This document shows positions 9,376 through 18,536 of a stretch of DNA of 64,000 bases, one piece after another. The DNA is from Arsenophonus endosymbiont of Aleurodicus floccissimus. GTDB lineage: Bacteria > Pseudomonadota > Gammaproteobacteria > Enterobacterales > Enterobacteriaceae. A model generated the notes under the pieces. It saw nothing but the letters and a program-made list of their open reading frames with translations, was not told the DNA's origin and searched no databases. Location of the stretch: assembly GCF_900343025.1 (NCBI RefSeq), contig NZ_OUND01000005.1, positions 186,001-250,000 of the forward strand. Reading direction: 5' to 3'. The stretch's first letter is position 1, and every line of letters begins with the position of its first letter. Made by a program: the position numbers and the translations under genes.

Positions 9376-10197
9376 TCAATATTGTTTTTCCATTTCTTCA
9401 GCGCGGCGGATTGCAGCACTCATTGCGTTGGTGATAATTTGAGCTAAATTAGCTTGGTAAAACTGCTCTAAGGCTTTAGCCGTAGTGCCGTCTTTCGAAG
9501 TCACTTGTTCTCTTAGTGTCGCAAAAGAGAGATCTGATTTGCTTGCCGCCAGAGCAGCAGAACCTTGGGCGGTGTATAAAACCAGCTCTCTTGCTATTTT
9601 ACTATCAAAACCAAGTCGTTCAGCTTCCTGTTGGATTAATTCCATAAATAGGAAAAAGTAAGCAGGTGCACTACCAGTAACGGCAATAATATCATTAATT
9701 GCAGCTTCGTTAGTCAGCCAGAAAACTTTGCCAACACTAGCCATTAGTTCTGTGGCAAAAGTTTTATCATTCTCTAATACTGAATCCATGGCATACAAAC
9801 CACTAACACCTTGGCCTACTAGAGATGGTGTGTTAGGCATAACACGCAGCAGATTTATGTTAGGCGCGAGATATTGTTGATAACGTTTCACTGGAATTCC
9901 AGCGGCAATTGTCAAAACTAGTTTATTGGCAAAATTAACCTGTTCTTTTAGTGGTTGACAAACAGTTTCCATAATCTGGGGCTTAACAGCAAGCATAATA
10001 ACATCTGCATGTTTGCTTGCATCACTGTTATCGCTTTTTCCGTGTATACCATATTTTTTTACCAGTTGATCGCGATTTTTGGTGGTGGGGGAGCAGACTG
10101 TGATGTTATTTGCCGGATAGCCGGCTGAAATTAATCCGGCAATAATCGCGTGAGCCATATTCCCAGCGCCGATAAAAGTAATTTTTCGCTGTTGCAT
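9376..10197 (-). CDS. proC: Pyrroline-5-carboxylate reductase
   Basis: A 273-residue protein catalysing the NADPH-dependent last step of proline synthesis. Seen are the N-terminal Rossmann motif FIGAGNMAHAI, AVKPQIM, RVMPNTPSLVG, and the dimerisation and active-site region GSAPAYFFLFMEL, then LREQVTSKDGTT. The start at 10197 (MQQRKITFIG) fits homologues; an upstream ATG at 10233 has no support. With intact proB and proA elsewhere in the window, the whole glutamate-to-proline route is present. Confidence 0.96.
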   Translation of the reverse strand: MQQRKITFIGAGNMAHAIIAGLISAGYPANNITVCSPTTKNRDQLVKKYGIHGKSDNSDASKHADVIMLAVKPQIMETVCQPLKEQVNFANKLVLTIAAGIPVKRYQQYLAPNINLLRVMPNTPSLVGQGVSGLYAMDSVLENDKTFATELMASVGKVFWLTNEAAINDIIAVTGSAPAYFFLFMELIQQEAERLGFDSKIARELVLYTAQGSAALAASKSDLSFATLREQVTSKDGTTAKALEQFYQANLAQIITNAMSAAIRRAEEMEKQY

Positions 10198-10242
10198 TAT
10201 ATTGCTCCTTTTATTGATTGCTTTAATTTTCAAATTGATTCA

Positions 10243-10927
10243 TTATCGGGAACCAAAAATAGCTGTGCTAATTCTAACTAATGTTGAACGACAAGCAATT
10301 GCAATATCAAGATCATGCGGTCATGCCCATTGAAAGTGTATCAATATCTGGATATTGTTTTTTTAACTGATTTAATAAATTTTCCATATTACGAAAAATT
10401 GACATCTGTTGGCTAAGCTCAATTATTTGGTGCTGGAATTGCCATTAAACCACGTAATTTTAGGTTTGGTAATAATACATTTCAGCCGCTAATTTATCTA
10501 ACTCTGCTGGTGTGATACCTGATTTACTTATTTCATCACTGATATTAATTTGGATTAGCACGTTTAGTGGCGCTTTAATTATCGGACGCTGATTATTTAA
10601 TCGTTGTGCTATTTTTAATCTATCAATAGTATGACACCAATCAAAATGCTCTGCTACTAATCGACTTTTATTGGATTGTAGCGCGCCGATAAAATGCCAT
10701 ATTAAATCTTGTTTGTTACTAAAATAGGCGATTTTTTCTATCCCTTCTTGCAGATAATTTTCGCCAAACTGGTATTGACCGGCATTGATAGCCTCTTGAA
10801 TTGCATCACAAGATTTAGTTTTACTGACAGCCAGCAGAGTAATATCTTCTGGCTCTCGATGATATTTATTGGCCGCTTGTATAATGCGGTTTTTGACATT
10901 ACCCAGGTTTTGTTGAATTGTTTTCAT
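10243..10927 (-). pseudogene. yggS: PLP homeostasis protein YggS (broken)
   Basis: The N-terminal two thirds are well preserved: the PLP lysine in LLAVSKTK, FGENYLQEG, WHFIGALQSNKS, and INISDEISKSG. A frameshift near 10462 then truncates the main frame. The C-terminal part is spread over other frames (LRGLMAIPAP, then MENLLNQLKKQYPDIDTLSMGMTA, then DIAIACRSTLVRI) with a further shift near 10320, ending at TAA 10243. The family binds pyridoxal phosphate and buffers its level. Multiple indels make a single sequencing error unlikely. Confidence 0.9.
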
Positions 10928-11017
10928 AAAATTTAGATGCTAAATAAAAATGAAATAGGATAAAAACATAATTTCATTGTCACGGCTATGCCTGACAGTC
11001 TATTATAATTATGCTGA

Positions 11018-11437
11018 TTAAGCATGTTGTTCAAACCAACTTTCTAAAATAATGACAGCAGAAATGGAATCAATCTTACTTTTATTTAACGCCCGATAGC
11101 CACCCTGATTAAATAGTTGTGCTCGCGCTTCTATTGTTGTTAAGCGTTCATCGTGTAATGTAACTTGGATACCAAAGCGCCCATGCAGACGATTAGCAAA
11201 TTTACGGGCTTGATTACTTATTGGCTGCTCTGTTCCGTCCATATTGAGCGGAAGTCCAACAATAGCCAGTTCAGGTTGAGACTCTTGTATTATTTTTTCA
11301 ATGTCTAACCAGTTGGGCTTACCATCTTTTGCTTTTATTGCAGTTAAAGGGCGTGCAGTTGCTGTAATTTCGTGCCCAATGGCGATACCTATACTCAGTG
11401 TACCGAAATCAAAAGCAATAATTGTTCTGTTTGCCAT
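11018..11437 (-). CDS. ruvX: RuvX/YqgF, RNase H-fold nuclease for pre-16S rRNA processing
   Basis: A 139-residue RNase H-like protein. The first acidic motif is [13 protein letters not shown], then [15 protein letters not shown], and the C-terminal DERLTTIEA plus [15 protein letters not shown] carry the other acidic residues. Homologues trim the 5' end of 16S rRNA and are usually essential. The start overlaps the yqgE stop by one base (TAATG). It is intact although the upstream yqgE is frameshifted. Confidence 0.94.
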   Translation of the reverse strand: MANRTIIAFDFGTLSIGIAIGHEITATARPLTAIKAKDGKPNWLDIEKIIQESQPELAIVGLPLNMDGTEQPISNQARKFANRLHGRFGIQVTLHDERLTTIEARAQLFNQGGYRALNKSKIDSISAVIILESWFEQHA

Positions 11438-11984
11438 TATGCATTACCCGCTTGATTTGAAATATTAAAGATATCAATCCCAATTAAAGCAGCCGCTTCA
11501 CGCCAACGTTCAGAAATGGGGGTGTGAAAAATGATATTGCTATTTGCTTTGGCGGTTAGCCAACTATTTTCCATTATCTCTTTTTCCAATTGCCTTTGTT
11601 CCCAGCTTGAATATCGCAAGGCGATAAGTGTTTTTTCTGGTTGTTTGGTAGTGTCTAAAGTTTCGAAAATGTCTTTTGACGTTTTGATCATAATTTCATC
11701 AGAAAGCTTTAGGGTAGAGCTAAAACTATTTTGTGGCGAATGTAGAATAAAACGATGAGCTTCTGCGATCGGGCCACCAGAAAAAACAGGTTGACTTAAT
11801 TCAGTTATATGATCGTATTCTGTCGTTTTAATGTGCTATTGATTGAAATTTGTTCAATTTGTCTATTGATAACGAGACCTATAGCACCTTTTTCATTATG
11901 CTCACAGATATAAACCACCGACTTTTGAAAATACGGATCTAATAACGTTGGTATGGCAATGAGAAGGTGGTTTTGTAAATTCAT
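11437..11984 (-). pseudogene. yqgE: YqgE/AlgH (DUF179) family protein, frameshifted
   Basis: The N-terminal frame ([17 protein letters not shown], then [20 protein letters not shown]) and the C-terminal frame (PVFSGGPIAEAHRFILHSP, then SSWEQRQLEKEI, NSWLTA, ISERWREAAALIG) together make an almost complete YqgE of about 183 residues. A single indel near 11825-11835, in an A-rich run, separates them. Function in the family is uncertain. Only one lesion is seen, so sequencing error or recent loss are both possible. Confidence 0.88.
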
Positions 11985-12166
11985 ATTATTAAACTTATTT
12001 TCCTGAATTATCAATAAAATATACCTGAATTAAAAAATTAAAAAATAATTAATGAAACACATTCGCGATTGTTTAAATTTTATTTTCGGCTGACTGTAAG
12101 ATATTAATATTTTATAACAATAGAAAACATTTATAGTATCCTATCTTATTATTCAGTTAGCTGTGG

Positions 12167-13132
12167 TTAATTTACTGTTTTTGCAGCCAGTCGTTTTTCT
12201 ATTGCATCAAATAACATACCTGTAATTGATATAGCCGAAAATGCCGCTTCAATTTCACGTATACAGGTAGGACTGGTAACATTAATTTCGGTTAAGCGAT
12301 CACCAATAATATCTAAGCCAACGAAAATTAATCCTTTTTCCTTTAATATAGGTGCCACCGTTCTGGCAATTTTCCAATCGCTTTCTGTCAATGGTCTCGC
12401 TTCACCATATCCTCCTGCTGCTAAATTTCCTCGCGTTTCACCTTGAGCAGGAATACGAGCTAAGCAATAAGGAACTGGTTCACCATCGACAACCAACACC
12501 CGTTTATCACCTTGCTTGATAGCAGGTAAGTAATCCTGAGCCATACAGAACCGCTGGCCATGTTGAGTTAATGTTTCAATAATGACACTGACATTAAGAT
12601 CATCTTTCTTTAAACGGAAAATCGATGCGCCACCCATTCCATCTAGAGGTTTAAAGATGACATCACCATGTTTTTGATGAAATTCTCGCAGTTTTTTATT
12701 ATTTCGGGTTACTAACGTATCAGGTGTTAACTGAGGAAACCAGGAGGTAAATAATTTTTCGTTACAATCCCGCAGGCTTTGAGGTTTATTGACAATTAGA
12801 CTACCCGCTTGTTCTGCCCTTTCAAGAATATAAGTGGCATAAATATATTCAGTATCAAAGGGGGGATCTTTCCGCATTAAAATAACATCAAGATTTTTCA
12901 AAGCAATATCTTGTTCAATACCAAATTCATACCATTGTGCAGTATCTTGTTTGATGTTAAGCAGTTGTCTGGTACGTCCGTATGCTTCACCTTGTAATAA
13001 ATAGAGATCGTCCATTTCCATATAGTGAATTTCATATCCATGGCGTTGTGCTTCTAATAGCATAGCGAAACTACTATCTTTTTTAATTTTTATGGTTGAG
13101 ATGGGATCCATCACAATACCTAATTTGAACAT
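12167..13132 (-). CDS. gshB: Glutathione synthetase
   Basis: A 321-residue ATP-grasp enzyme joining glycine to gamma-glutamylcysteine. Seen are the N-terminal domain MFKLGIVMDPI, the ATP-grasp phosphate loop FKPLDGMGGASIFR, RVLVVDGEPVPY, the flexible loop ARIPAQGETRGNLAAGG, and metal ligands in EINVTSPTCIREIE. The length equals that of E. coli GshB (316). It complements intact gshA in this window, so glutathione synthesis appears complete. It lies 9 bp downstream of the broken rsmE. Confidence 0.96.
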   Translation of the reverse strand: MFKLGIVMDPISTIKIKKDSSFAMLLEAQRHGYEIHYMEMDDLYLLQGEAYGRTRQLLNIKQDTAQWYEFGIEQDIALKNLDVILMRKDPPFDTEYIYATYILERAEQAGSLIVNKPQSLRDCNEKLFTSWFPQLTPDTLVTRNNKKLREFHQKHGDVIFKPLDGMGGASIFRLKKDDLNVSVIIETLTQHGQRFCMAQDYLPAIKQGDKRVLVVDGEPVPYCLARIPAQGETRGNLAAGGYGEARPLTESDWKIARTVAPILKEKGLIFVGLDIIGDRLTEINVTSPTCIREIEAAFSAISITGMLFDAIEKRLAAKTVN

Positions 13133-13141
13133 TTTGTCTCC

Positions 13142-13877
13142 TTAACCAAGATCGCCGAAGCGAACTTGTAATGCGGTGATTGCAGTTAACGCAGTGGTTT
13201 CTGTTTTTAATATCCGAGGCCAAAAAAGTAGGATATTAGTAAATTGATAATTAGTTGTCATTATGATTTCATCTAGCGAAAGCCCGCCTTCTGGGCCAAT
13301 GAGTAACCTAATTTTATTTACTGCTGTGCGCAGTGTATTAATACTTGATTGGGCTTTAGGATGGAGATTAATTTTTAATGCATCATCTTTTTCTGTGCAT
13401 CAAGCTTCAAGAGGCATGACTGGACGGATTAAGGGAATTTTGTTACGTCCACATTATTCCCAATCAGAAATGGCAATGTTCTGCCATTGTTGTTGCTTTT
13501 TACTGAGTCGCCCAGGATCTAATTTAATATTACAGCGTTCAGAAATAAGTGGAGTAATGATATTGACGCCCAGTTCTACTGATTTTTGAATAGTGAATTC
13601 CATTTTTTTTTCACGAGAAATAACTTGTCCAAGATGGAGATCTAAAGGGGATTCTCTGTTTGCTATTGTCGCCAGCCCGAGCTGGGCTTTAACTGACTTT
13701 TTATTAACTTCAAGTATTTGCCCTATGAAAATAGAATTACTGCCATCAAATAACTCAATATTTTGGTCCTACACTCATACGTAGAACTCGACTAACGTGG
13801 TTAGTGGCATTATCGCTTAATCATATTATTGCGCCTGATTATAATGCTTTAGGATGATAGATCCGAGGAATGCGCAT
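13142..13877 (-). pseudogene. rsmE: 16S rRNA m3U1498 methyltransferase (broken)
   Basis: The chain begins MRIPRIYHPKAL at 13877 and ends at TAA 13142 with [16 protein letters not shown]. Recognisable blocks are [32 protein letters not shown], and [12 protein letters not shown], which forms the SPOUT knot. Lesions are several stops in the first 50 codons, a frameshift near 13765, and two in-frame stops. One stop is a TAA where homologues have Gln before Cys-Gly-Arg; the other is a TGA where they have Trp. Plus-strand frames here are shadows. Confidence 0.92.
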
Positions 13878-14124
13878 AGCCATGCTTCCTTATAAATTCG
13901 ATGCTAGCAAAATATTGTGCCTATAATAAAGATGGGAAAATAAACTAGCAAGCTGTCTTGCTAGCTATTGATTTTCCTTTTTTATTTTGCGCAAAAATTC
14001 GCTTACAACCGGATTATTGTTAATATCTATTGTAGAATTGTTATAAAGTATTGTTTTTTTATTTATGGATATTGGAAAAGAATGCTGAGTGAATAATGCG
14101 GTTTTTTCAAAAAGGAATTTGAAG

Positions 14125-14812
14125 ATGGCAACACATGGCCCACCACTTTTTCGTATTGGCTGTTGATTCAAGCATTTGTTATAACAATTATTTTATTACC
14201 ATTAAGCCATTTATTAGTTAGTTATTTACCCCTTTATCTATTTAATTATAGGTCCCATGACTCACCTAGTAGATATCGCCTTTTTATTACTCTTTTTATT
14301 CCTTTCACTATCATATTTTTGCTGATCACAGATCTTAGCCATATAGTGATTTTACTTTTTTTCGTCTGGTTTAGCGTATTACTTGCGTTTATTGATCATC
14401 AGACAGGTTATTTGCCAGATTTATTAGTCTACCCATTACTTTTGTTAGCGTTGCTTTTTCATACCATGCAATCTAATGAACAGTTGTTATTAGCTATTTA
14501 TGGTGCCTTGATTAGTTATTTAATATTTTGGTTTATTTATGGTTTTTTTTAAATTAGCTATTAAGCCGTAGAGGATTAGCACAAGGAGATATTAAACTTG
14601 TGGCGGCTTATGGGGCGCTTGGTTAGGGGTATATATTTTACCTTATTTAATGCTATTATCTGCTTGTCTTGGCTTACTTAATTATATTCTTTTATGGATT
14701 AGGCTATAAGCCAAATAAAATTGCTTTTGGCCCTGCATTAGCTAGTGTAGGTATTGGTTTAATGTTGATTAAATATTTTAAAGAAGATTGGCTCATAAAA
14801 ATTATTCTCTAA
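14125..14812 (+). pseudogene. Type IV prepilin peptidase-like (broken)
   Basis: The frame from about 14163 encodes membrane helices and the aspartyl protease motif AFIDHQTGYLPDLL, then more helices. After a stop near 14550 the sequence continues in another frame with the second catalytic motif region LAQGDIKLVAAYGALG. It then runs through further stops to FGPALASVGIGL, ending at TAA 14812. This is the GspO/PilD family that cleaves prepilin leaders at the inner membrane. The N-terminal zinc-binding domain is absent. A possible start with a ribosome site lies at ATG 14125 in a shifted frame. No pilus or secretion genes lie nearby, so it is a relic. Confidence 0.8.
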
Positions 14813-14944
14813 CAAGTTAGCATGTCGATATTTGGGGCTATGGGTAACTTTGTTAAACTTAGACTGGTATTTTTTTATTGAAAAGAGATTTTATTAATTT
14901 TTATGTGCTTTTAACTCGTTAGATGAAATATGAGGAAAGTTAAA

Positions 14945-15319
14945 ATGAAAAAAGCAAGTTTGTTATTATCGTTTCTTTTCTGTTGTTCATTTTCAATTAT
15001 GGCATCTGTGCCAGATGGTATTACGGTATTTGCTAGCCAAAAAGAAGACGGTAGTATTTCTTCTGTAAAAAAATCCTATTACACAAAAACATTTCATGTT
15101 ACGGTGGTAAATGCGTCTGAAAAATACATTGATCTATCTAAATATTGTTTCAAAGCTTTTTTAGGTTCAAGAGAGTTTAAGGTAGATACTATTGATGAGA
15201 ATTTACATAATAAAGTGCTAAAAAATAACGAAAGTGCAAAAGGCATGATAGTATTTGCATCTATTAATCGTGATATTAATAAAGCAGCAGTGGTTAAATT
15301 AACTGATAAATGTAAATAA
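14945..15319 (+). CDS. Small secreted protein, DUF4354-like
   Basis: A 124-residue protein with a clear signal peptide (MKKASLLLSFLFCCSFSIMA) and a mature domain containing DGITVFASQKEDGSISS, KSYYTKTFHVTVVNAS, DLSKYCFKAF, and a terminal VKLTDKC. The two cysteines could form a disulfide. A GAGGAAAG ribosome site precedes ATG 14945; the ATG at 14930 is too far upstream. It resembles periplasmic DUF4354 proteins of Proteus/Providencia, from memory and not searched. It is intact in a region where neighbours are broken. Function is unknown. Confidence 0.7.
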   Translation: MKKASLLLSFLFCCSFSIMASVPDGITVFASQKEDGSISSVKKSYYTKTFHVTVVNASEKYIDLSKYCFKAFLGSREFKVDTIDENLHNKVLKNNESAKGMIVFASINRDINKAAVVKLTDKCK

Positions 15320-15339
15320 TAACTGATAAATGTAAATAA
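15302..15339 (+). repeat. 19-bp tandem duplication at the 3' end of the DUF4354-like gene
   Basis: The last codons and stop (ACTGATAAATGTAAATAAT) are repeated immediately downstream (ACTGATAAATGTAAATAAA). This is a recent slippage-type duplication. It leaves the protein unchanged because the first copy keeps the stop. Confidence 0.85.
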
Positions 15340-15480
15340 ATAATCTCTAAACGCAGTCTAACTTTACAATAATAGGCTGCGTTAAATTACTAAAGGCTCC
15401 ATTTTAATTGCGTTTAAATTTATTATGCTAAATAAACAATAGTTAACCTCTTTCCATCCATGGAAAAGCATAAATAATTT

Positions 15481-16131
15481 TTATGATAAGGAAGCCGCCG
15501 ATAAATTTTCCAGATATTTTTGCCATAGTTGTGATTGAGTAAAATATTTATCTAAATTTATTACCATAAGGTTTTCATTATGCTGAGCAATTAGGATCGG
15601 AAAACCGGAACGAGCAACTTGATGTAATAAGGTACGACTTGATTGGATATGCTTGTTTGTTGGTTCATCTTTATTTATGGCAAAAGTTTGTTGAAATAAC
15701 TATTTGTCTAGCCCAATCTGTTGGGCTAATTGCAATAAAATGTTTTCGTCACTAGCCCGAAGGCCATCAATATAGTGCCCTGTTTGGATGGCGTTTAACA
15801 TTGCTAAACTTTTATTTGCTAATTCATCAGTGGTAATAATTGCTGTTATCGGTGGTAATGAATCAAGTATTACATCATTTTGTTGTAACATTTGGTAATA
15901 ATTATCTCCAAATGTTTCCCCCGTTATACCGGCTATCTGCTTATCAGTATCCAACAAAAATTGACGCCATTGATCGTCTATTTTTACTCGGTTGTGGCCT
16001 GTCAGCATACCACCACCATGAAGTTGTAGTTTAATATTTTGCTGACTAGCTGCAATTTCTATCAATAGAGACGCGCCATAACACCAACCACAGAAAGGAT
16101 CAAAAATATAGTGTAAGGTTATTGGTGACAT
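15481..16131 (-). pseudogene. DsbA/FrnE-like thiol oxidoreductase with one in-frame TAG
   Basis: Read from ATG 16131 the product is a 216-residue thioredoxin-fold protein with active site FDPFCGWCYGA. GGGMLTGHN and a long helical domain follow. A single in-frame TAG at 15700-15702 interrupts it, after IGLDK. Beyond it the same frame runs LFQQTFAINKDEPTNKHI, then SGFPILIAQH (the cis-proline region), to the natural stop at 15481. No indel is seen. Without the C-terminal third the fold lacks its cis-Pro strand, so the product is probably inactive. It is followed by a broken hydrolase gene on the same strand. Confidence 0.85.
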
Positions 16132-16155
16132 TTTTTCTTCGCGAAATTATTGTGG

Positions 16156-17019
16156 TCATTTCATTTCGTCCTTCAATACTTTGGCGCTTAATTCAAGATT
16201 AGCAGGCTCCTTTAAATTTGGGTAAGCTTGCTGCATCATATCAATAACTTCAGTTGAATTTTTACTTTTTGCTAAAACTTTTTCTAGTTTTTTTAAATAG
16301 TTTTGCGTAAAAGTAACGGTAGTAATATCTTTTGCTGATGGTTCAAGGTAATGACCGGGAATAACGACTTTTGGCTTAAGCTGTTTGATACTTTCAAGGG
16401 TTTGTTGCCAGTCTTGGCGAGATGCTTTGCTTTGTATATCAGCCGTCCAGACATGGATATTGTCAGAGACAAGTACGCCACCAACAACAGCTTTAAGTTT
16501 TGGGATCTAGACAAAAGTACGATCAGGTGCGGCACTTTTTAATCCCTGAATTTTAATTTTTTCACTATCAACCACTAATGTATTACCTTGTAACACTTCA
16601 GGAACAATAATCTTGGTTGGTGCATGTTCTTTCAATATAGGTCCCCAATAGGCCAGTTTACCATCTTTGGTCGCTTTTATCGCTTTAACAGTTTCGGCAG
16701 TTGCTAATACTTTTGCGTTAGGAAAAGCTTTAGTAATGATCTCTAATGCAAAATAATAATCGGGATCAGAATGACTAATATAAATTGTTGTTAGTTTTTT
16801 ATTTAGTTTTTTTATACGATTAACTAATTATTCTGCATCATTTTTTTGAAATTGTGCATCAATAAGGATTGCTTGGTGATCACCGCTAATAATTTCAGAA
16901 GAGACGGGAAAAATACTTTTTTCACCTGGATTGTAGAATGATATTTTCAAATTAGTGGCTTGAGCTAATGCGCTGAAAGTAAAGAGAGTTGCCATTGTAA
17001 TAATGGAAACAACTTTCAT
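16156..17019 (-). pseudogene. Secreted metallo-beta-lactamase-fold hydrolase with two in-frame stops
   Basis: From ATG 17019 there is a signal peptide (MKVVSIITMATLFTFSALAQA), then FYNPGEKSIFPVSSEI, AILIDAQF, and the metal-binding loop ISHSDPDYY. In a normal enzyme this loop reads HxHxDH, so it is already degenerate (SHSDPDY). Further on are VVGGVLVSDNIHVW and VVIPGHYLEP. In-frame stops lie at 16828-16830 (TAA) and 16507-16509 (TAG). The frame is otherwise continuous to TGA 16156. It belongs to the MBL fold superfamily, probably periplasmic; the substrate is unknown. Confidence 0.85.
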
Positions 17020-17482
17020 AATGTTTTCCTTAATACTGAATGTTGAATCACTTATAGCAAATAGTAAAAATTGGAAGAAAAATAATACAATTGACAGTAA
17101 AGTGTGGCAAAAAATGAGTATCCACACTGGATAGCAACACCATTTCACCAGATTTGTTACCTTTATTGCCCCAGTAATTTGGTGGTATAAAAATTTAGTT
17201 TGTCTCTAATAACCATTAATGTTCACAATTATCCAGCAAATAGTATTCTAATCGCTAGTTTGGCAAATTTCGCCCATTTATAAAAGAGTATTACTGTGGA
17301 TAGACAATTTATCAATAAAACAGTTAACTAAGGAAATGATCCTATTGTCTCAGCATGACAGATTATTAAATAATCTAATTATCTTTAATTATCATTGTGT
17401 TAATTAAAAAGAAGTTAATAATATTAAGATTATTATTGAATTCTATAAACTTAAGTTGGTTAATGGATCAGATTAAAAATAA
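17020..17482. other. AT-rich intergenic region, no gene seen
   Basis: About 460 bp between the MBL-fold gene start and the 3' end of lysR. Only a spurious upstream extension of the hydrolase frame is present. I see no RNA gene, repeat or clear terminator. Confidence 0.4.
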
Positions 17483-18415
17483 TCAATAATCAAAGGCAGT
17501 CAGTAACTGAGTTTCAAATTCTTTAATCGTAATTTTTAGGCATTGAATAAATCGTTCGGTAAGTTCAGAAGAAGGCCGATGCATTGGTTTAATTAAATTG
17601 ACATTGAAAGGAATGGGTTTAATAAAAGGTCTGATGCAAAGGCTATCAGGATCATGCTGTAAAAAATCGATAAAGGTAAATGGGTTGACGATTGATATAC
17701 CTAATCCTTCCCTTACCATAACACAAACAGAGGAAGTATTATGGACTTCCATTATCATTCGCCGGCTAATATGTTGTTCTGCAAAAAATGTATCAACGGC
17801 TTGTCGATAACTATCCGTTATTGAAAGACTAATAAAAGCAACATTATTAAAATCTTTAGCAGTTAAATATTTTTTTACTCAGTGGGTGCATACGAGGTAA
17901 CACAACGACTTCATTTAGGCTAGTTAAAATGTCACCAGAGGTGCCGGTGGGTATCTGCCGATGTTCTCTGTCAAACCTATATCATAATGTTGTGCCGAAA
18001 GCCATTCCTCTAATATAGGTGACTCTTGAGAGGTAATGGTAAAGTTAACTTCAGGGTAATCGAGTAGAAACCGCTTACAGGCTTTAGGTAATAACGACTG
18101 ACTAAATACCGGTAAACAGGCAATTGAAAGTTGAGTATCTCTAAATTGTCTGATAATTTCCGCCATATTATAGATCCTTTCTAATCCATAATAAGAACGT
18201 TCGACTTCTGCGAATAACCTTAATCCCTGAGCCGTTGGCAATAGCCGTCCTTTGATCCTATCAAATAACTTAAATCGTAACAGACTTTCTAGACGACTAA
18301 TTTCACGGCTGACGGTAGGCTGAGATGTTCTAACTAATTGTGCTGCATCGGTTAGGTTTTTGGTGGTCATGACCGCGCGAAAAATTTCTATATGACGCCA
18401 GGAAAAAGTTTTCAT
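17483..18415 (-). pseudogene. lysR: LysR, activator of lysA (broken)
   Basis: The N-terminal frame from 18415 has the LysR-type winged helix (WRHIEIFRAVMTTKNLTDAAQ, then TSQPTVSREISRLE) and the effector domain start (LSIACLPVFSQSLLP, EEWLSAQHYDIGLTE). Frameshifts near 17940 and in an A-run near 17870 break the middle. The C-terminal frame (SSVCVMVREGLGISIVNP, then LIKPMHRPSSELTERF) runs to the stop at 17483. It is divergent from lysA with the usual short intergenic region, in which LysR would bind. Loss parallels the decay of lysA itself. Confidence 0.92.
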
Positions 18416-18536
18416 TTAAATAACTCGCTGCTGTTATCTATATCTTATATGAATAGACTATAGCTAAATAGATATTTTTAATCCTTATTTTCTCTTATTA
18501 AAAATAAAAAAATGAAAAAATAAATTAAGGTTATCA
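18416..18536. promoter_or_regulatory. Divergent lysR-lysA control region
   Basis: A 121-bp AT-rich space between the divergent lysR and lysA starts. By analogy with E. coli it should hold overlapping promoters and the LysR site. No sequence-specific operator could be confirmed by eye, and both genes are broken. Confidence 0.4.

Noticed and set aside
13263-13784. Plus-strand open frames of 108 and 63 residues
   Set aside because: They are antisense shadows of the rsmE pseudogene, whose conserved motifs read on the minus strand.
13965-14171. 68-residue minus-strand frame upstream of the prepilin peptidase remnant
   Set aside because: No ribosome site, no recognisable family, and it overlaps the start region of the peptidase pseudogene; not supported as a gene.
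16828-17148. Extended start of the MBL-fold gene at 17148
   Set aside because: The 43 extra residues precede a perfect signal peptide starting at 17019 and have no support.
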